A stretch of 64,000 nt of DNA. Source: Phalacrocorax aristotelis. Lineage: Eukaryota; Chordata; Aves; Suliformes; Phalacrocoracidae. Below the pieces are notes generated by a model that saw nothing but the letters and a program-made list of their open reading frames with translations, was not told the origin of the DNA and did no database searches. The position numbers and the translations under genes are program-made. The stretch's first letter is position 1; each line of letters starts with the position of its first letter. This document shows, one piece after another, positions 26,435 to 39,800 of the stretch. The stretch lies in NCBI RefSeq assembly GCF_949628215.1, contig NC_134277.1:96337963-96401962 (forward strand). Direction: 5' to 3'.

Positions 26435-29400
26435 TCACCATTAGCCATATAACCAATAACCATAAAATGGTGGCTGCAATATTTTTTCTCAAAACAGTTC
26501 TAAAACCCAAGAAAACTATACTGAAAACATTAACCAATACTTTATTCCTATAAAAATAAAAAAGAAAAATGATACATTCATTTCAAGAAGGGTCTACATT
26601 TTTAAACAATAAATTAAGCTTTGTAATATCAACATCAAATTACATTTCAAATGATTTAAAAGAAAAGTACAGCTTAGGATACAAAATAAACTCTTTCCTT
26701 ACCTTCTAAATACATCAAATACATTCTTTTATTCCTTTAATGCACTGGCACCTAAGATCTCAGAAGAATAAACTATAGAGCGCTACAGAAACAACCATGA
26801 AAAAAAATAGCCAGTCACTGAACGGATATTATCTTCCAAGCTTTTTCTACATCTCTGACAATAACGCTAACTGAACATAAATGAAAACACAAACTTAGCG
26901 ACTAGGACAGTGGAATCTCTTGCACAGCTTGCAATAAAACCCACCCCCAGCTCTGTGTTTCCCAACTGTTATATAATTTATTCCAGTACTACCAAGCACG
27001 TTTTTCTGTCAGTTGCAACGAAGGTCAGTCTTAACCGACCATCATTTGTCATTATGAATGCCTGGCAGATTTTCAAAGCCTTGATAGGACTGTCCCCATT
27101 ATTTATCTTGTACCTCTCTATTAAGGTTACACAATAAAGTGTGAAAAGCTACATAAATTATGTTTAGTACTCCCTGCACAGGTCACCGGAATATAAGCAT
27201 TGATACTTGTAATTTCTTTTACAGAAGGTGGATTTGAAATATATTTACATTTGAGTGCATATACTATTTCCTCACCTAATTTCTACAGACAGTAGTTTAA
27301 TTTCTATTAAAACTAGGAAAGCAACAGTTATACTAGGTTTGCATTCAGGTATGTGAATTAGAGGGGCACTGATAAGGAATAACTCAGCTGCTACCACGCT
27401 AACCTGCTGCCTGCCTGAAGCAAACGAAGCCCACAGAAATCAACACACCTGCTGTGAGCTTTTTCCTAGAGCAACTGTAGGGCTACAGTGCTCCTGCAAA
27501 CTCATATGGACACACCCGATTCTATTTGAATTTAGACTGTTCCAGTTAGATAATACAAGTACAACCCCACTAAGGTCAAATATAGCCTGCTGATTTACCG
27601 AGCAGGCTTTCAGTCTCTTCCCTACGGAGGGAAGCCCTTTCTCCTTCCATTCTGCAGCAAGGACTTCTGAACCAGGATTGCAACCAACCCTTCACAAGGA
27701 AGTTGAGACATTAATGAGGCAGTTCGGCCGATGTTGACTTTTCTGTGCTTTAGCTGCCACGCTGCTTACTAGTTAAGAACTAGTTTGGTTTTTGGTTTAT
27801 GATTACATGAGATCCAGTGACAGAAAAGAAGATACTCATGCCTAGCAGCTTGCTTTTTTTATAAACAAACTATTTTTCCTCGTAGAAGGTATACGTGTGT
27901 TTTGTACAGATTTTGGTAAATAGTCCTTCCTTACTTCAAGGTTCAGATTTAAATTTTTTTTTTTATTTAAAGCATCAATTCTAGCTCAGTACAAGACGAC
28001 TTCCTGATACTGGGGTGAGCAAGCTCCAAAGACTTCCTATTTACAAAATGGTTATTCTGCAAAAGGCTGACAGAAATATGACCTAGACTAGTTTCAGCTG
28101 GTAACTGATGTCAGGTAATGGATTTACTAGATCTAGTAAAGCATCTGTTTCCTTTTAGCATGTGTGGCAACCTCGATAGTTACTCAGCCACGCTCAAATT
28201 CCATTTACATCTCAGAAAATGACACCAAATGGAAACAACCAAAATAATTTTCGGAAGGAAAAAGATTTCAGTTTTGTTTAATGTTACTTAAAAGAACAAA
28301 GCAGTAAATGAGGAAAAACTTCAAACTAAAATTATTTCCTGGGTCAGTTTGACAAAAATTAAATCCCATCAACAGAGGGACTCTTTAGTAGACAAATTGC
28401 TCCAAGTGAAATCATGCATTTGAAACATAGAAAGGTGTTCTGCAAAGGGAAAAAACCATGCATTTCCCACCCCTACCCCTGTTTAACCCCTGCTAAAACC
28501 ATTTTCATCCTCACTTTTTTTTAAATAAAACCCAGGTCTTATCTGCCCTGAACAAAACATTTCCTACATGCTTTTTCAAGATTTCAAGATATCTTTATGA
28601 TTTTTACCACTGTTAGCAGCACTGTTTAAATTCCTCAGAAAGGAGGTCAGTTCAGGCTGGTCTGAACACCACATTGTACCTTCAGCAGGTGTAAATAACA
28701 TCCTATCTTAAGCAACAGCAACATCACTCAGCCTGTCTATGATAAAGCCAGTTTTACAGTTCTGGGAAACCTCTAAGTGTTTTTATAAGGTAAAGGAATG
28801 ACAACCCAAGAAATGACATTATGAAAACCAAGAAAACTAACAGTAAACTGAAGTGTTCCTTTGATGTCTAAAATCAGTGCTTTAATATTTTAAATGAGTT
28901 CATTAAAGATTCCAAGCCTGCAGCTAAACTCAAAATAACTCACAATTCTAAGACTCCTATTCCAAGTAGCCTGCAACAAAAATTAGGAGAGTCAATAAAG
29001 GCACATTCTCCTCCCCATTCCCAAAGCCACCTCTTGAGATGAATTTGTCCATTAAAAAAAAAAAAAACAAAACAGAAAAAAGACAATAGCTGGTCTCTCA
29101 ACTACAGTCAAAACTAAACAAGTAGTGTCAACAGCCCACACAATTTGCCTTTTTCCCCTGATACTCTTGGTCCTCAACAATTGCTTTTTATATCAGTGGT
29201 CAAATCAGACCACTATTGCCACGGAGTTAGTCTGAGCTGAAAAATTATTAAACTTCTATCATGTGTTACTCCTTCCTTTTCATCTGGAGAAAGTTATGGG
29301 GTTTTTTTATAGACAACAAGTTTCAGTGATTGTTGATACCACTGTTTAAAGCTTCTACAGCTAACTGAACTGGAAGATTAAATATGCTAAAGTACACTAA

Positions 29401-31177
29401 AACTAAATCATATTGCATTAGATTGCTATATTTAAACTGTTAATATAATACTATTGTTAAAACAGACAGTCATCTGAGATGGCTTAACGCTATCAGTGTC
29501 AGAACTTAAATGCAAGAGAATCCATTTAATCAAAACATTATGTTTTATATAATGAATTAATCATTCACTTGGCTTTCAACTGCCGTTGAACAAAGTATTT
29601 CATGACACAACTTTACCTTCTATATAGTTTCGATTAATAAATGCTTTTAACCAAGTAGACTAATTGCAGGTTACCAATTGAAATACAAACACTCCCCAGT
29701 GCACATTCTTTCTGGAAAGGCTTTATGTGAAGGAGTAAAATAAACTTGCACTCAGATGCTACGTTTCAGGATATAACAATAAAGCCATTTAACAGTGAAA
29801 TAACTATGTTTAAATTTTATTTGATTGAATAAGAACCATGCCTATTTTCAACATTTTTAATCAGTGGACCATTTATGCATTAACTCCGACATGTAAAAGC
29901 ACTAACTACAGGGGATAACTTTTGTTGTAAAACTGTATCATATTATGCTTGTAATAAGGCAAATGCATACTTCATTAGATATTTCAGAACCACAGTCTTT
30001 TTGAAATATAAATATGTTTTTAACTGTGTATTGCATAGTAGAAAAAAGGAGGGGAAAAAAGGGAACCAACTTAAAAAATGAGTGTATATGAAGAGCTATT
30101 GCTGATTTCTTAGGTACATTTTGATTGCATATAATTTAGTATCAACACCTAAAAGGGGATTACTGAGAGCGAAACCCTGGATTACAAAATATTTTTTTAT
30201 TTTTTTAAGTTTTTTTTTGCAAAACACCACCACTATTGTTCAAGGTTTGGTTGTATTTTAATGATTCATGTTTCATACATCCTGTTACACAAAAGGCATT
30301 CATGGTTGATGGCACCATTTTTCTTATTTTCAATACATGGGAAGATCTCTCCCTCCCACCTCTGTCTTAGAAGTGTTCCTCTGTGATATTTATGAAGACA
30401 CTCTGAATAGGCATTTTCGTTACTTCCGTATCAAATATAAAGCCACTTAGTTAAACTTTGTTTCATTAAGAAGAATAAACGTTAGCATATTTCACAGTGA
30501 TGAAAACCTCAAAGGCTTATTACTCCCTCTTCATCGACCGCCATGACAGACATTTTGAATAGTTATTGTCATGACCACACAAGCACAGGCAAAAAAATCA
30601 AAGTTAAACTGTTTATGAAGGTTATACAGAATCTTGACTTGACAGCATTTTCTGCTCTTTGTCAATTGCTTGACAGTTAAAAAATTTTGCGTTCGGAGTT
30701 TTAACTCCTATCAAAAAACCGAACTGGGTCTTTTTAATTTCCTAATTCTTGTGGAAACAAAAGCCAGCATTAAGATGTTGTTTTCATAATTATGTCTTCA
30801 TCGTGAGATCAGATCTAAGGCATACATTATTCAGTGCAAAGTCATCACACGCTACAGAGAGAAGACAAAAACCCCCTTCATTCTCCCCTGTGGACCCTAC
30901 AGGTACATGTGCAAAACCCAGCAAGACTGAAATAAAGATGGACACAACATACAAGATACTTGTGTAGTTAGTATTTGCTCTATGGTTTTATAAAAAAAAT
31001 AATCAGATATTACAGAGATTACTATTTTTATAGGTTTGAGTAGTCTCAGTGGCCAGCAATTTCAAACAAGTTGTTAAAATCCAAATAAGAGTTCATGAAT
31101 GGTATTACTGAAACCGTCTAAGTTTACCAGAACAAGAGCAGCATTTGTTGTCACAATATGACCATTATTATTTAAAC

Positions 31178-31191
31178 ACACACACACACTA
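31178..31191. repeat. Short CA microsatellite in the presumed 3' flank
   Basis: A short pure CA run of about seven units lies here. Confidence 0.75.
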
Positions 31192-31404
31192 ATGTAAGTC
31201 AAGCCTATACCATGTATCTTCAGACTGGAGTTATATATGGAATAAATTTACAGTGTTTTGGTAAATACATATTCAACATGAAGAAACATAAATAGTGATA
31301 GGAATATATCAATTACCTTGAACACAAATAAACCACAAGTTCAATCAAGAACCTCCCTGAAAGAAACAGATGTCAAAGAGATGCTCTAAATATTTTTCTT
31401 ACTA

Positions 31405-31410
31405 TTTATT
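31405..31410 (-). terminator. PTPN3: Candidate proximal poly(A) signal of PTPN3
   Basis: TTTATT on the plus strand is AATAAA on the minus strand, about 2.4 kb after the stop. T-rich sequence follows within 40 bases. It is the first canonical hexamer after the stop, but single hexamers are common in AT-rich DNA. Confidence 0.35.
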
Positions 31411-33783
31411 TTCTTGCGTTTTTCCTCCTTGCCTTTTTCACTTCTTGACAAACTATTAATTGCAAGTCATGCCAACTGCAAGGGGTGACTTTGAGACCTG
31501 GACACAACAGAACTTAAAAAAGATGGTTTACAGAAAGGCACACACATTATAAGAAAAGGGAGTTTGTGTTAACCACCCACCCAGCAGGCACAGGTTCTTC
31601 AGTGCCCACTACTCCTCACGTGGGAAAGAGACAGCGGGTTTTCTCACCGCTCAATATTCTCTCTAACAAGGGCAGGCAGTCTGTGCTTGTACAACACTTT
31701 TCCACAAGCATTTTCCAAAAAAGTTTCCCAAGCATCATGTGCACGTCCAGTATCATTTTACATTTGGAACGACAGACGGATTGGGTGACCTGATGTAGTT
31801 TAGCAAGAGTGAACCAGAGTTAGTCTCTTGCTTTCCAGCCTGTGCCAGATCAAGCAAGAGGATAATGATCCAAAATATTACAAGAACTTCAGCAAAAGTC
31901 AAATCTGGAATGCAGTATGTAAGAACGAGCACAAACCTATTTGTCCTTCAACCTAACAAAGCCAAGAAGCTTTTCCTGTTGCCAATTACCCTGCTTGTTC
32001 TAATTAAAACTCTCTTGATCAACGAATAGTAACCACTTATCTTTTTTACCGGTAACTAATAATGTAATCTTGAAAGAAGGACCAAGGCTACAGAAGACAA
32101 GAGTCAGCAATTTAGCACATTCTACATTCACTTTTCAGCTATCTCCTGGGGAAAAAAGACAACCTTCTGGTAACATGAGAGATGCACGTTGTACAGCTGT
32201 GGCAGTTTCTATAATGAAACTCTCTATATATGGATAGTATCCATACTACAAACCATAATTCTAAAATATACCTGAATATATGTGTGTATATATATAACTC
32301 TAAAAAGAAAATTACCTAATTTTCTCTAAATTATCTAATTTACACATATAAACATCTGGCTGATATGCCCCATAAAAATTTTTCCTTATTTAGGACTAAT
32401 CTTTTAAATAACAGAGTTTTCAGCAGTCCCGTAGAATATTTTTTTAAACATATTCAAAAACGCAGAACTATGTTAGGGAAATCAAAAAGCACACACAAAA
32501 TAAATTAACATCATACAAATGTGGTTATATTGTTCAGAAAGTCCAATCCTCCCAGTTGAAATGAAGTGGAGACCAGCGTACCTTAGGGTGAATTATTCAT
32601 CAATGCACAAATTCGTTCTCTCTTTCCATGTAAATCTTCATGTGAATTTAGCTGCATTCCCATAAAGCAAGAAACACAGTAAATCCGCAGAACTCTTGCA
32701 AAAGGGAGTTGTGTTTCACTGGATAAGAGCAGTTTTTGCTGAAGGGCAGCAAGTCAACATTTTATCACCATCTGAACACCAGCAACACCTGTGCCCTTGT
32801 GAGCTTCACACCTTGAATTAGCAGCAACATATTTGATGGGTACAGTAGTAATTTTTCTTCCAGTATTGGATTAGACTACTTTGCATATACAGTAAGTCAA
32901 AAGTCTAGTACTTGTGTGCAACATTAATCTACATTTACATCTAAGAACTCATAAATACACATGGAAACAAAGGTGAAAGAATTAAACCTCCTTTGAAGTT
33001 AAAATGTTTTCAGCCACATAAAGAAGCAGCAGTGAAAAACAAGTATAAAGGACAGCAGAAACAAAAGGAGCACAATAACTAAAACTGTAAGAAGCAGGTC
33101 ACTGTTAAAAGGGCAAGTTGCAGTTAAAAATGATCAACAGAAGATCCAGACTGTACCATCTGCAGAAATTCTTCAATGCAGCATTATTTTGGACATCACA
33201 TGCAGTAGATGTGATTTTTTAAAAGCATATAATAACAGCTGGCATACTTAGTAATAGATTTATGGTAACCGAATACTTAATTTCTCCAGCTCTGAATGTG
33301 CAGTAGTTATGCATTAGCCTTTAAAGCTCTTCGTCAGCCTTTTAGAAGTCAAGGTTACATTTCCATGAATATTTAGTGTCCCAATAAGAAAGTTACAAAT
33401 ATCCACCTTCAATGAACTTTCATACAACATGAAGATATTAAACACCTTCTTATGCTGAGTCATGTCAATACTAGTAGTTTTCTTTTTGCATTTTCAAAAG
33501 AAACACAAGGACCTTTGTAACTTCCAAAGCGAAGGGTGTTTTAAGGCAGTAAAAGATAATGTATTAAGGTTTCCATGATTGTTTATGGTGTCTATGTGAC
33601 TAAAGTGTGTTACACACAATTGCTCTCATATTTATCTGCATGACTTTGTTATACTGTACACGATTTAGTCCAAATTTAAAGTGCCACAGTTCAAATGTGC
33701 TCATCTGTCTTTTCATGGGCTTCTAGTCCATTCTAGTTGCTTTCAGAAACAAGCCCTTGCTTTACTTTAAGAGCAGTCTTTCC

Positions 33784-33798
33784 GGGGGCGGGGGGGGG
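33784..33798 (-). repeat. C-rich run just after the PTPN3 stop codon
   Basis: The plus strand shows five G, one C and nine G; the mRNA strand would carry nine C, a G and five C. It begins about 22 bases after the stop codon. Such runs are length-unstable and can bind poly(C)-binding proteins. Confidence 0.8.
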
Positions 33799-33820
33799 AA
33801 ATTCATCCTTCACTGCTGTG

Positions 33821-33898
33821 CTAACTGGAATCCAGTGGTCGAACCAATCCTTCTTTGTAAACACGAAGAATAGCTTCACAAACAAATTTGTACTGACT
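33821..33898 (-). CDS. PTPN3: PTPN3 exon k: C-terminal helix and stop codon
   Basis: The coding part of the last exon has 78 bases, phase 0. It encodes [19 protein letters not shown] then RPLDSS and a TAG stop (33821-33823), residues 391-415. QY-F-CEAIL is the conserved end of the phosphatase domain. The upstream side reads TGCAG. The last six residues differ from the human tail in composition but have about the same length. The 3' UTR continues to lower coordinates. Confidence 0.95.
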   Translation of the reverse strand, partial: SQYKFVCEAILRVYKEGLVRPLDSS

Positions 33899-36800
33899 CT
33901 GCACAAGAAAAAAACCAAAAACATTTACAGATTATTAAACTCCTGATTATACAGTAGTGTTTAATAGGACTAACAGTCCCACTGCTTCCTTTTCTCCTGG
34001 ACAATGACAGGAGAGGAGACACAAAGATGGAAGGAGAAAATGCAACTCTCTTGGCTGTGTTCTCAGTAAACAAAGGTAACATTTACTCTTCTTTGAAGGA
34101 CAAGCATTAAAAATCTCACACCAAGAAAAACACAATCCCCAAATCTAAAAGAACACATACTTAAATCTCAGGGAATAGGGTTTATTTGGAATAGCTATGC
34201 AAATTTATATGAGCCTTCTGACTTTAAGTTCAACTAGTCATTTATGTCCTCTATACATCTCGTTTTTGGTACTGTCATCTGATTATTACAAGTATTCTAA
34301 GCTTGCCAAGCTACAGTTGTATATTACTGGACACATTTAAGTTACATGACCAAAACCACTTTTAAAGTTACCATATAGGATATATAGGTCCAACTGCCTT
34401 GTGAAAAACTTTTTTTTCAAAACTACCTAACACTATTGCAGAAAATGGAGTCGCTTCATTTTCAATTTGTGATCAGACCACACATCTCGTTTTGTAACAG
34501 AATGGGATCAAAACCTTCATAAATGAATATTTTTGAAGAGTAGCAGCCACACTAATTCTTTTGTCACACGACATTCTGAGCTCATTTAGTTCTTGTAAGG
34601 CTTCACAAATTAGTGTTTCTCTTCTGAATTATACTATTATGAAGACTTCCTTCCACTATCTTATGATGTATTTGTTTGTTAAAAGCAATTAGCCCGTGAG
34701 CCTTTTTCTGAAAAGCGACTTAAGGAGACATTAGCAACAGGACTAGTGCAGAACTAAAAGCCTACATAGCCTGAATAAATTTTTATGACTAACACAATCC
34801 TGAGAACACAAGATGATGGAAATTTAAAAGAACTTAAAGATCAAAGCATACCTCTCCTCTTCTCGGAAAGTACTTTTCGCTATTGTCAAAACCCCCAAAT
34901 GAACACCTTTCTCCAAAGCTCCATGTCATATATTCAGAGAAGCGCAGCTTCACATTTTCTGAATCCTTTTTTACACCTTTGAAATGTTCCCCCAGCTGCC
35001 CTTGTATGTCAGCTCTCATCAACTCTCCAGGAGCATCTGGAAACATTCCCCCAATATCTCCCAAAGGACAGGGCTAAAAAGATAATGCTTGGACTGGGAG
35101 GGACCTTGGGTTGCATTTAAACACCAGTAGTTAGGAATGTTATTCTTGTCTATAACCTGCAATACATTTTCTCTTAAGTACAGAAAAACTTAAGGAAAAC
35201 TGGGGGATGGAAATTAATTTTCTGCATCTTGATTTTCCTGCTTTTTCTTTCAACCCTTCAGTCAATTACTCCCACCTTCAATATCACTCTGTTCTTTTGT
35301 CTTTATTTCTTAATTACCTTGACTTTTCTCTTCATTGTTATTGTCATTTGAATATTTCTACTGCCTGAACAAGCCAAAATGTGATATTTAGCTCTGTTCA
35401 ACACTTCTGTTAACTCCTTTGTGTGACCAAGTTACTGAACAAATAAGAATGAGCACTTCAGCATTGCTTCCTCTGACTCAGACTCTGACTACTTGTTTTC
35501 TTTGCTCTTATCTGTTGCATGTATTCTTACTGCTCACTCAGCTGATAACTAGATCTATTATGTATGTCCTAAAGCACTGCTTTCTGTACTATTTAGTAAC
35601 TCTAATTTCTCTTTAATGGAACATAATAGTTTTTCTTTTTTAATTTTTTAAATGAAAGGCCATACAGTTACACAAAATTTGTAGTAGCTTTATTATTTTG
35701 GTCGAAGCTTTTGTTTTGTTGTTCCTAATGACTAAATTACAGTTAAGAAACTACAGCTTTCACATGATTAACAGGAGACACTAAACTGACCAGTTAATAG
35801 CTCTGAGGAGTCCATTCTTACTTACTGAGTATGCCCTGTCTGGTATTAACTCACAACATGCGTCTGGCTATGTGTATCATCTTAGACTTGGAGCGCACAC
35901 ACAATCCCCAGAGGGCAGCTGAACGTGCTTCAGGCAAGGCGATTACAACTGAACAATCCCTCTATTACAACTGAAAAATGGCTAATGCTTCTCCCAGAAG
36001 CCCTAAGCTGAATATCAAATATGAGCAGTGGGGCTAGCTGGAATGCAGGCATGGGAATGCGATAGAGCACCCAGGGTAGATCAAAGTGTTAACATGCAGC
36101 TCTTTGATATTCTTGTTTCTCCCAGTTGAGTGTTTCCTTCTGTGTCTCATTTACAGTACAGTATGCCAGTCCTGCTCATTCGCTTCTCACAACAGCATCT
36201 GCATACTTCAGAAATAACAAGTGAATTTAGTTTCACAGCTGTGTTGCTACAGATCATCCAACTCCTGATTGTGCTGATGGTGAACTGTGGAACACGGCAA
36301 GCAAGGTAAGAATCCTACTTTAGATACTCAGTTTTCCACACTTGGGGTCTGGTTGTCAGTGTATTTGTCACTACTCCCCATATTCTTCAGTTACATCAAA
36401 CTGTAGAATGCAAGGACAATTCCTGCTGATCTCTACTGTGACAGAAGGGACACGGCCTTCTGGCAAGCTGAAGTTTATTTCAGGTTCTCCTGTCTGATTC
36501 TCAAAGAGATGACCACCTCTAGAAAGTTGAAGCCTGAACTTCCTCAGTTCGTTTTAGAAACTGAGGGGCATAGACAGGTATAACTCCAGAAATCAACATT
36601 CAGCTTCCTTAACCTTGAGGCTAGTGTTTCTCGTCTCATGACATCATATGTCATAAGCTCAGCTTCCATTTCTACAAGGAACATGAGGGGACTATTCAGA
36701 CAACTCCCTCCTCAACCATACAGTCCCGATGCACTTCCAGGGAGTGCACTTATACCACAACAAACAAGAGTCTCAGCAGCATGCATGAAGATTCTCTGCT

Positions 36801-39800
36801 CACAGAGCACTCTAATGTTACACAAATGACTAATTCCTGACATTTTCACAACCTTTTATAATGTAAGACTTTTCCCACACCTGCTTAATTGTAATGCTAG
36901 CTCCTGCGGTCGTTAACCTGTTAATGAATAGAATTTGTTTTCTCAAGTTACCTTCTTCCTTCCCTTGATCAAGTAGAAAACAAGGCATTTTATTTTGAAG
37001 ATGAGACACACAAATGCTCACTTTAACTGTTGACTTTGTAGGTCTAAACCCCTTTAGAATCACAGAATGTCCTCAGTTGGAAGGGACCCACAAGGATCAT
37101 CAAGCCCAACTCCTGTCCCTGCACAGGACAACCCCAAAATTCACACCATGCCTCTGAGGGTGTTGTCCGAATGCTTCTTGAATAATGTCAGGCTTGGTGC
37201 CGTGACTGCCTCCCTGGGGAGCCTGTTCCAGTGCTCCACCACCCTCTGCGGGAAGAACCTTTTCCTAATATCCAACCTAAGCCTCCCCTGGCACATCTTC
37301 ATGCCATTCCCTCGGATCCTGTCACTGGTCACCAGAGAATGGATCAGCTCCTGCCCTTCTTCCTCCTCTTGTGAGGAAGCTGAAGACCATGATGAGGTCT
37401 CCCCTCAGTTTCCTCTTCTCCAGGCTGGACAAACCAAGTGACTTTAGCCGCTCCTCAACCAGCTTCCCCTCTAAACCCTTCACCAACTTTGTGGCCCTCC
37501 TCTGGACACTCTCTAGTAGCTTTGAATCCTTAATATACCGTGCCACACAAAACTGCACATAGTACTCAAGGTGAGGCTGCACTTGCACAGAGTAGAGACT
37601 TCCATTTGTCATAGGGCATTTAGCTCTCTGAGATAACACCCACTTAATATTCTGTCATTCAACCTCTACTAAAGAAAGCTGAACGTCCCATCCTTCATCC
37701 TTGGTCTGTAAATATGTTAATTTCCAAAGCTGATGCAAAATTGCCTCGTGATCTCAAATTGTCTTTGAGCCACTTCTGTCTTAAAATTACTTTACTTTCA
37801 TATTTCAGTAGTATCAATCACTGCCCAACTTTTCCTGAATTTAATTCTTGCCCTTTGTTTTTCCAGACTGGAGTAGTGGCAAAATTTTGAAAAAATATGT
37901 ATATTGTTCCTATTAAATTTCTAATCCTAAAATTGCCTCATGAAAAGCCACTTCCTCTCTTCAAATCATACTGCAAAACCTTTAACTTTACCTTTGGTTT
38001 AGTAACCTCCTGTAAGGGCCTGTACTAGAATGAAGAGAAAAAAAATTATTCCATCTTCTTGCAGAGAATTTAGACAAAGGACCATGAACAGATGATTTGG
38101 GCAGAAGTCTGACTTTGTGTATTCTAACTACTTGCAATGTATAGGAATCAATTATCTTTTAATGGCAAGGTAAGAAATACAAAAAAGTTAAAAACACACC
38201 ACAAACAAAGCGGCCTTTGCCACCATCTTGTTATGCTAAATGTAGGAAGTGTGAAATATAATGGCAATTGAAGACTCATACAACTAGATAATTTAAGAAA
38301 ATTTTTGTGTCTGTTTTAAAACTGAACAAGTGCAGATATATACAGAAAACGAGGCTTCCTCTCCATCACTTACTGATGTTTGCACCATCATAGCTCGCTG
38401 GTCTCGCATTTTTCGTACAATATCCAGCGGATAAACTGGTTGGTTTCTTTCAATTAAGCACATGGCTGTTTCCATAGTGACCAATACACCAGTACGACCG
38501 ATTCCAGCGCTGTGAAATGTAACAGAAAAGTAGTCTTTGAAATCAGATTTTTCCCATGCACCTGATTCATATCAGCCTCATAACTAGGATGCTAAATAGC
38601 CTTACAAGTTACAGGATGACTTTAATAAAATTAGAACAGAGTGCAAAGCTTATCTTTAAAGCAATTTCAGTAATATTTCCTGCCAATTATTAGAAAGAAA
38701 AGAATTTTCATACAAATAAAACTAAAAAAATCCATTTACTTTAAGTGAAGTTAACAGTTACAACCGCTTACAAATCTAAATGTACTGGTTTGGTATTTTT
38801 GACTAAAAAAAGGTAAGAGCTAATTGACTGCTTTTTGACAGGCACTTGAAGAGCAGAAAAAATCCCACCTTTGTGGCACCATTCAAAATAAGGTTTCAAC
38901 AGTGGCAGAGGATAAAATGGAGAACAACTTACATTGCAGATTATCAGCTCTGTGATAATTACATGCCTAAGCCGTTTCACCCAAAGGTTGCAGAAGAAAA
39001 GGAGAAAAAACCCTCATCCTTTAGATACAACACCAGTGCTGCTGTCTTCAACAGTGAATGCTGGTATTGCACAGTTTAACATTTTCATCTACTTCAAGGA
39101 ATCTCCTGTCCTGCAGATAAACTTTTCAAAGCAAATGCTTATTCTAAGGCTGAAGCAAATCTATAATCAGAATTTTAAAAACAAGTACCTGCAGTGAACA
39201 AGGACCGGCTCATTCTCTACTCTCTTTGGCCTCATACAGGTCACAAACTCCAAGAAGTCCATGGAGTCATCAGGAACACCATGATCAGGCCAAGCAACAT
39301 ACTGGAGATGGGTGATGGTGTGTTGTTGTTCTGTCTAAAATACAGCAAGGTTTTCAAGAAATGTTCAGTGTTACGACTTCTGTATTGATGTTTATGAGAT
39401 ACCAATCATATCCTTCACAGTAAGCATATTCTGCAGATGCTATAAGATGCATATGATGTAGAAAATGTTCGCAATTTTAAAATTGAGAATGAAGTATGAA
39501 CACGTAATTCTTAGAAAGCATGCGAGAGGCATAACATTTTTCTAAACAGATGAGGTATCAAGTTTAACTTCTGTGATCTAAACAGATTTTAATTACTTGA
39601 ATTTATTGGCTGTTGACTTATTATACCTTGACATCAATGATTCACCTGAGGTAAAATGCTACAAGACACAATAGTGCTATATAAAAGTTATAAGCATAGT
39701 AGTGCTATATAATAGTTTAGATATAGCTATATTTAAACTATAACTATTGTTTTTAACAGGTTGGTAGAACCAGCTGAAAACAGCAGAAGAACTATTGATG

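Larger units (their letters stand above)
26400..31384 (-). other. AT-rich repeat-poor stretch, possible distal 3' UTR extension of PTPN3
   Basis: This block continues the composition of the 3' UTR with no recognisable interspersed repeat over about 5 kb and almost no open frames. Minus-strand AATAAA hexamers occur at 26728-26733, 26541-26546 and 26429-26434, the last followed by T/G-rich sequence. It could be the distal part of a long 3' UTR or simply gene-free intergenic DNA; the sequence alone does not decide. Confidence 0.3.
31385..33820 (-). other. PTPN3: Probable PTPN3 3' UTR down to the first AATAAA
   Basis: This stretch follows the PTPN3 stop codon directly. It is AT-rich, contains no recognisable repeat and no open frame worth calling. 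Reading away from the stop on the minus strand, the first canonical AATAAA I find is at 31405-31410, followed by a T-rich stretch suited to cleavage. The end is an inference; transcript data would be needed to fix it. Confidence 0.5.

Noticed and set aside
35073..35125. CR1 tail suggested by TTGGACTGGGAGGGACCTTG
   Set aside because: Only a short stretch fits, there is no TTCTATGA tail, and the flanks do not continue the match.
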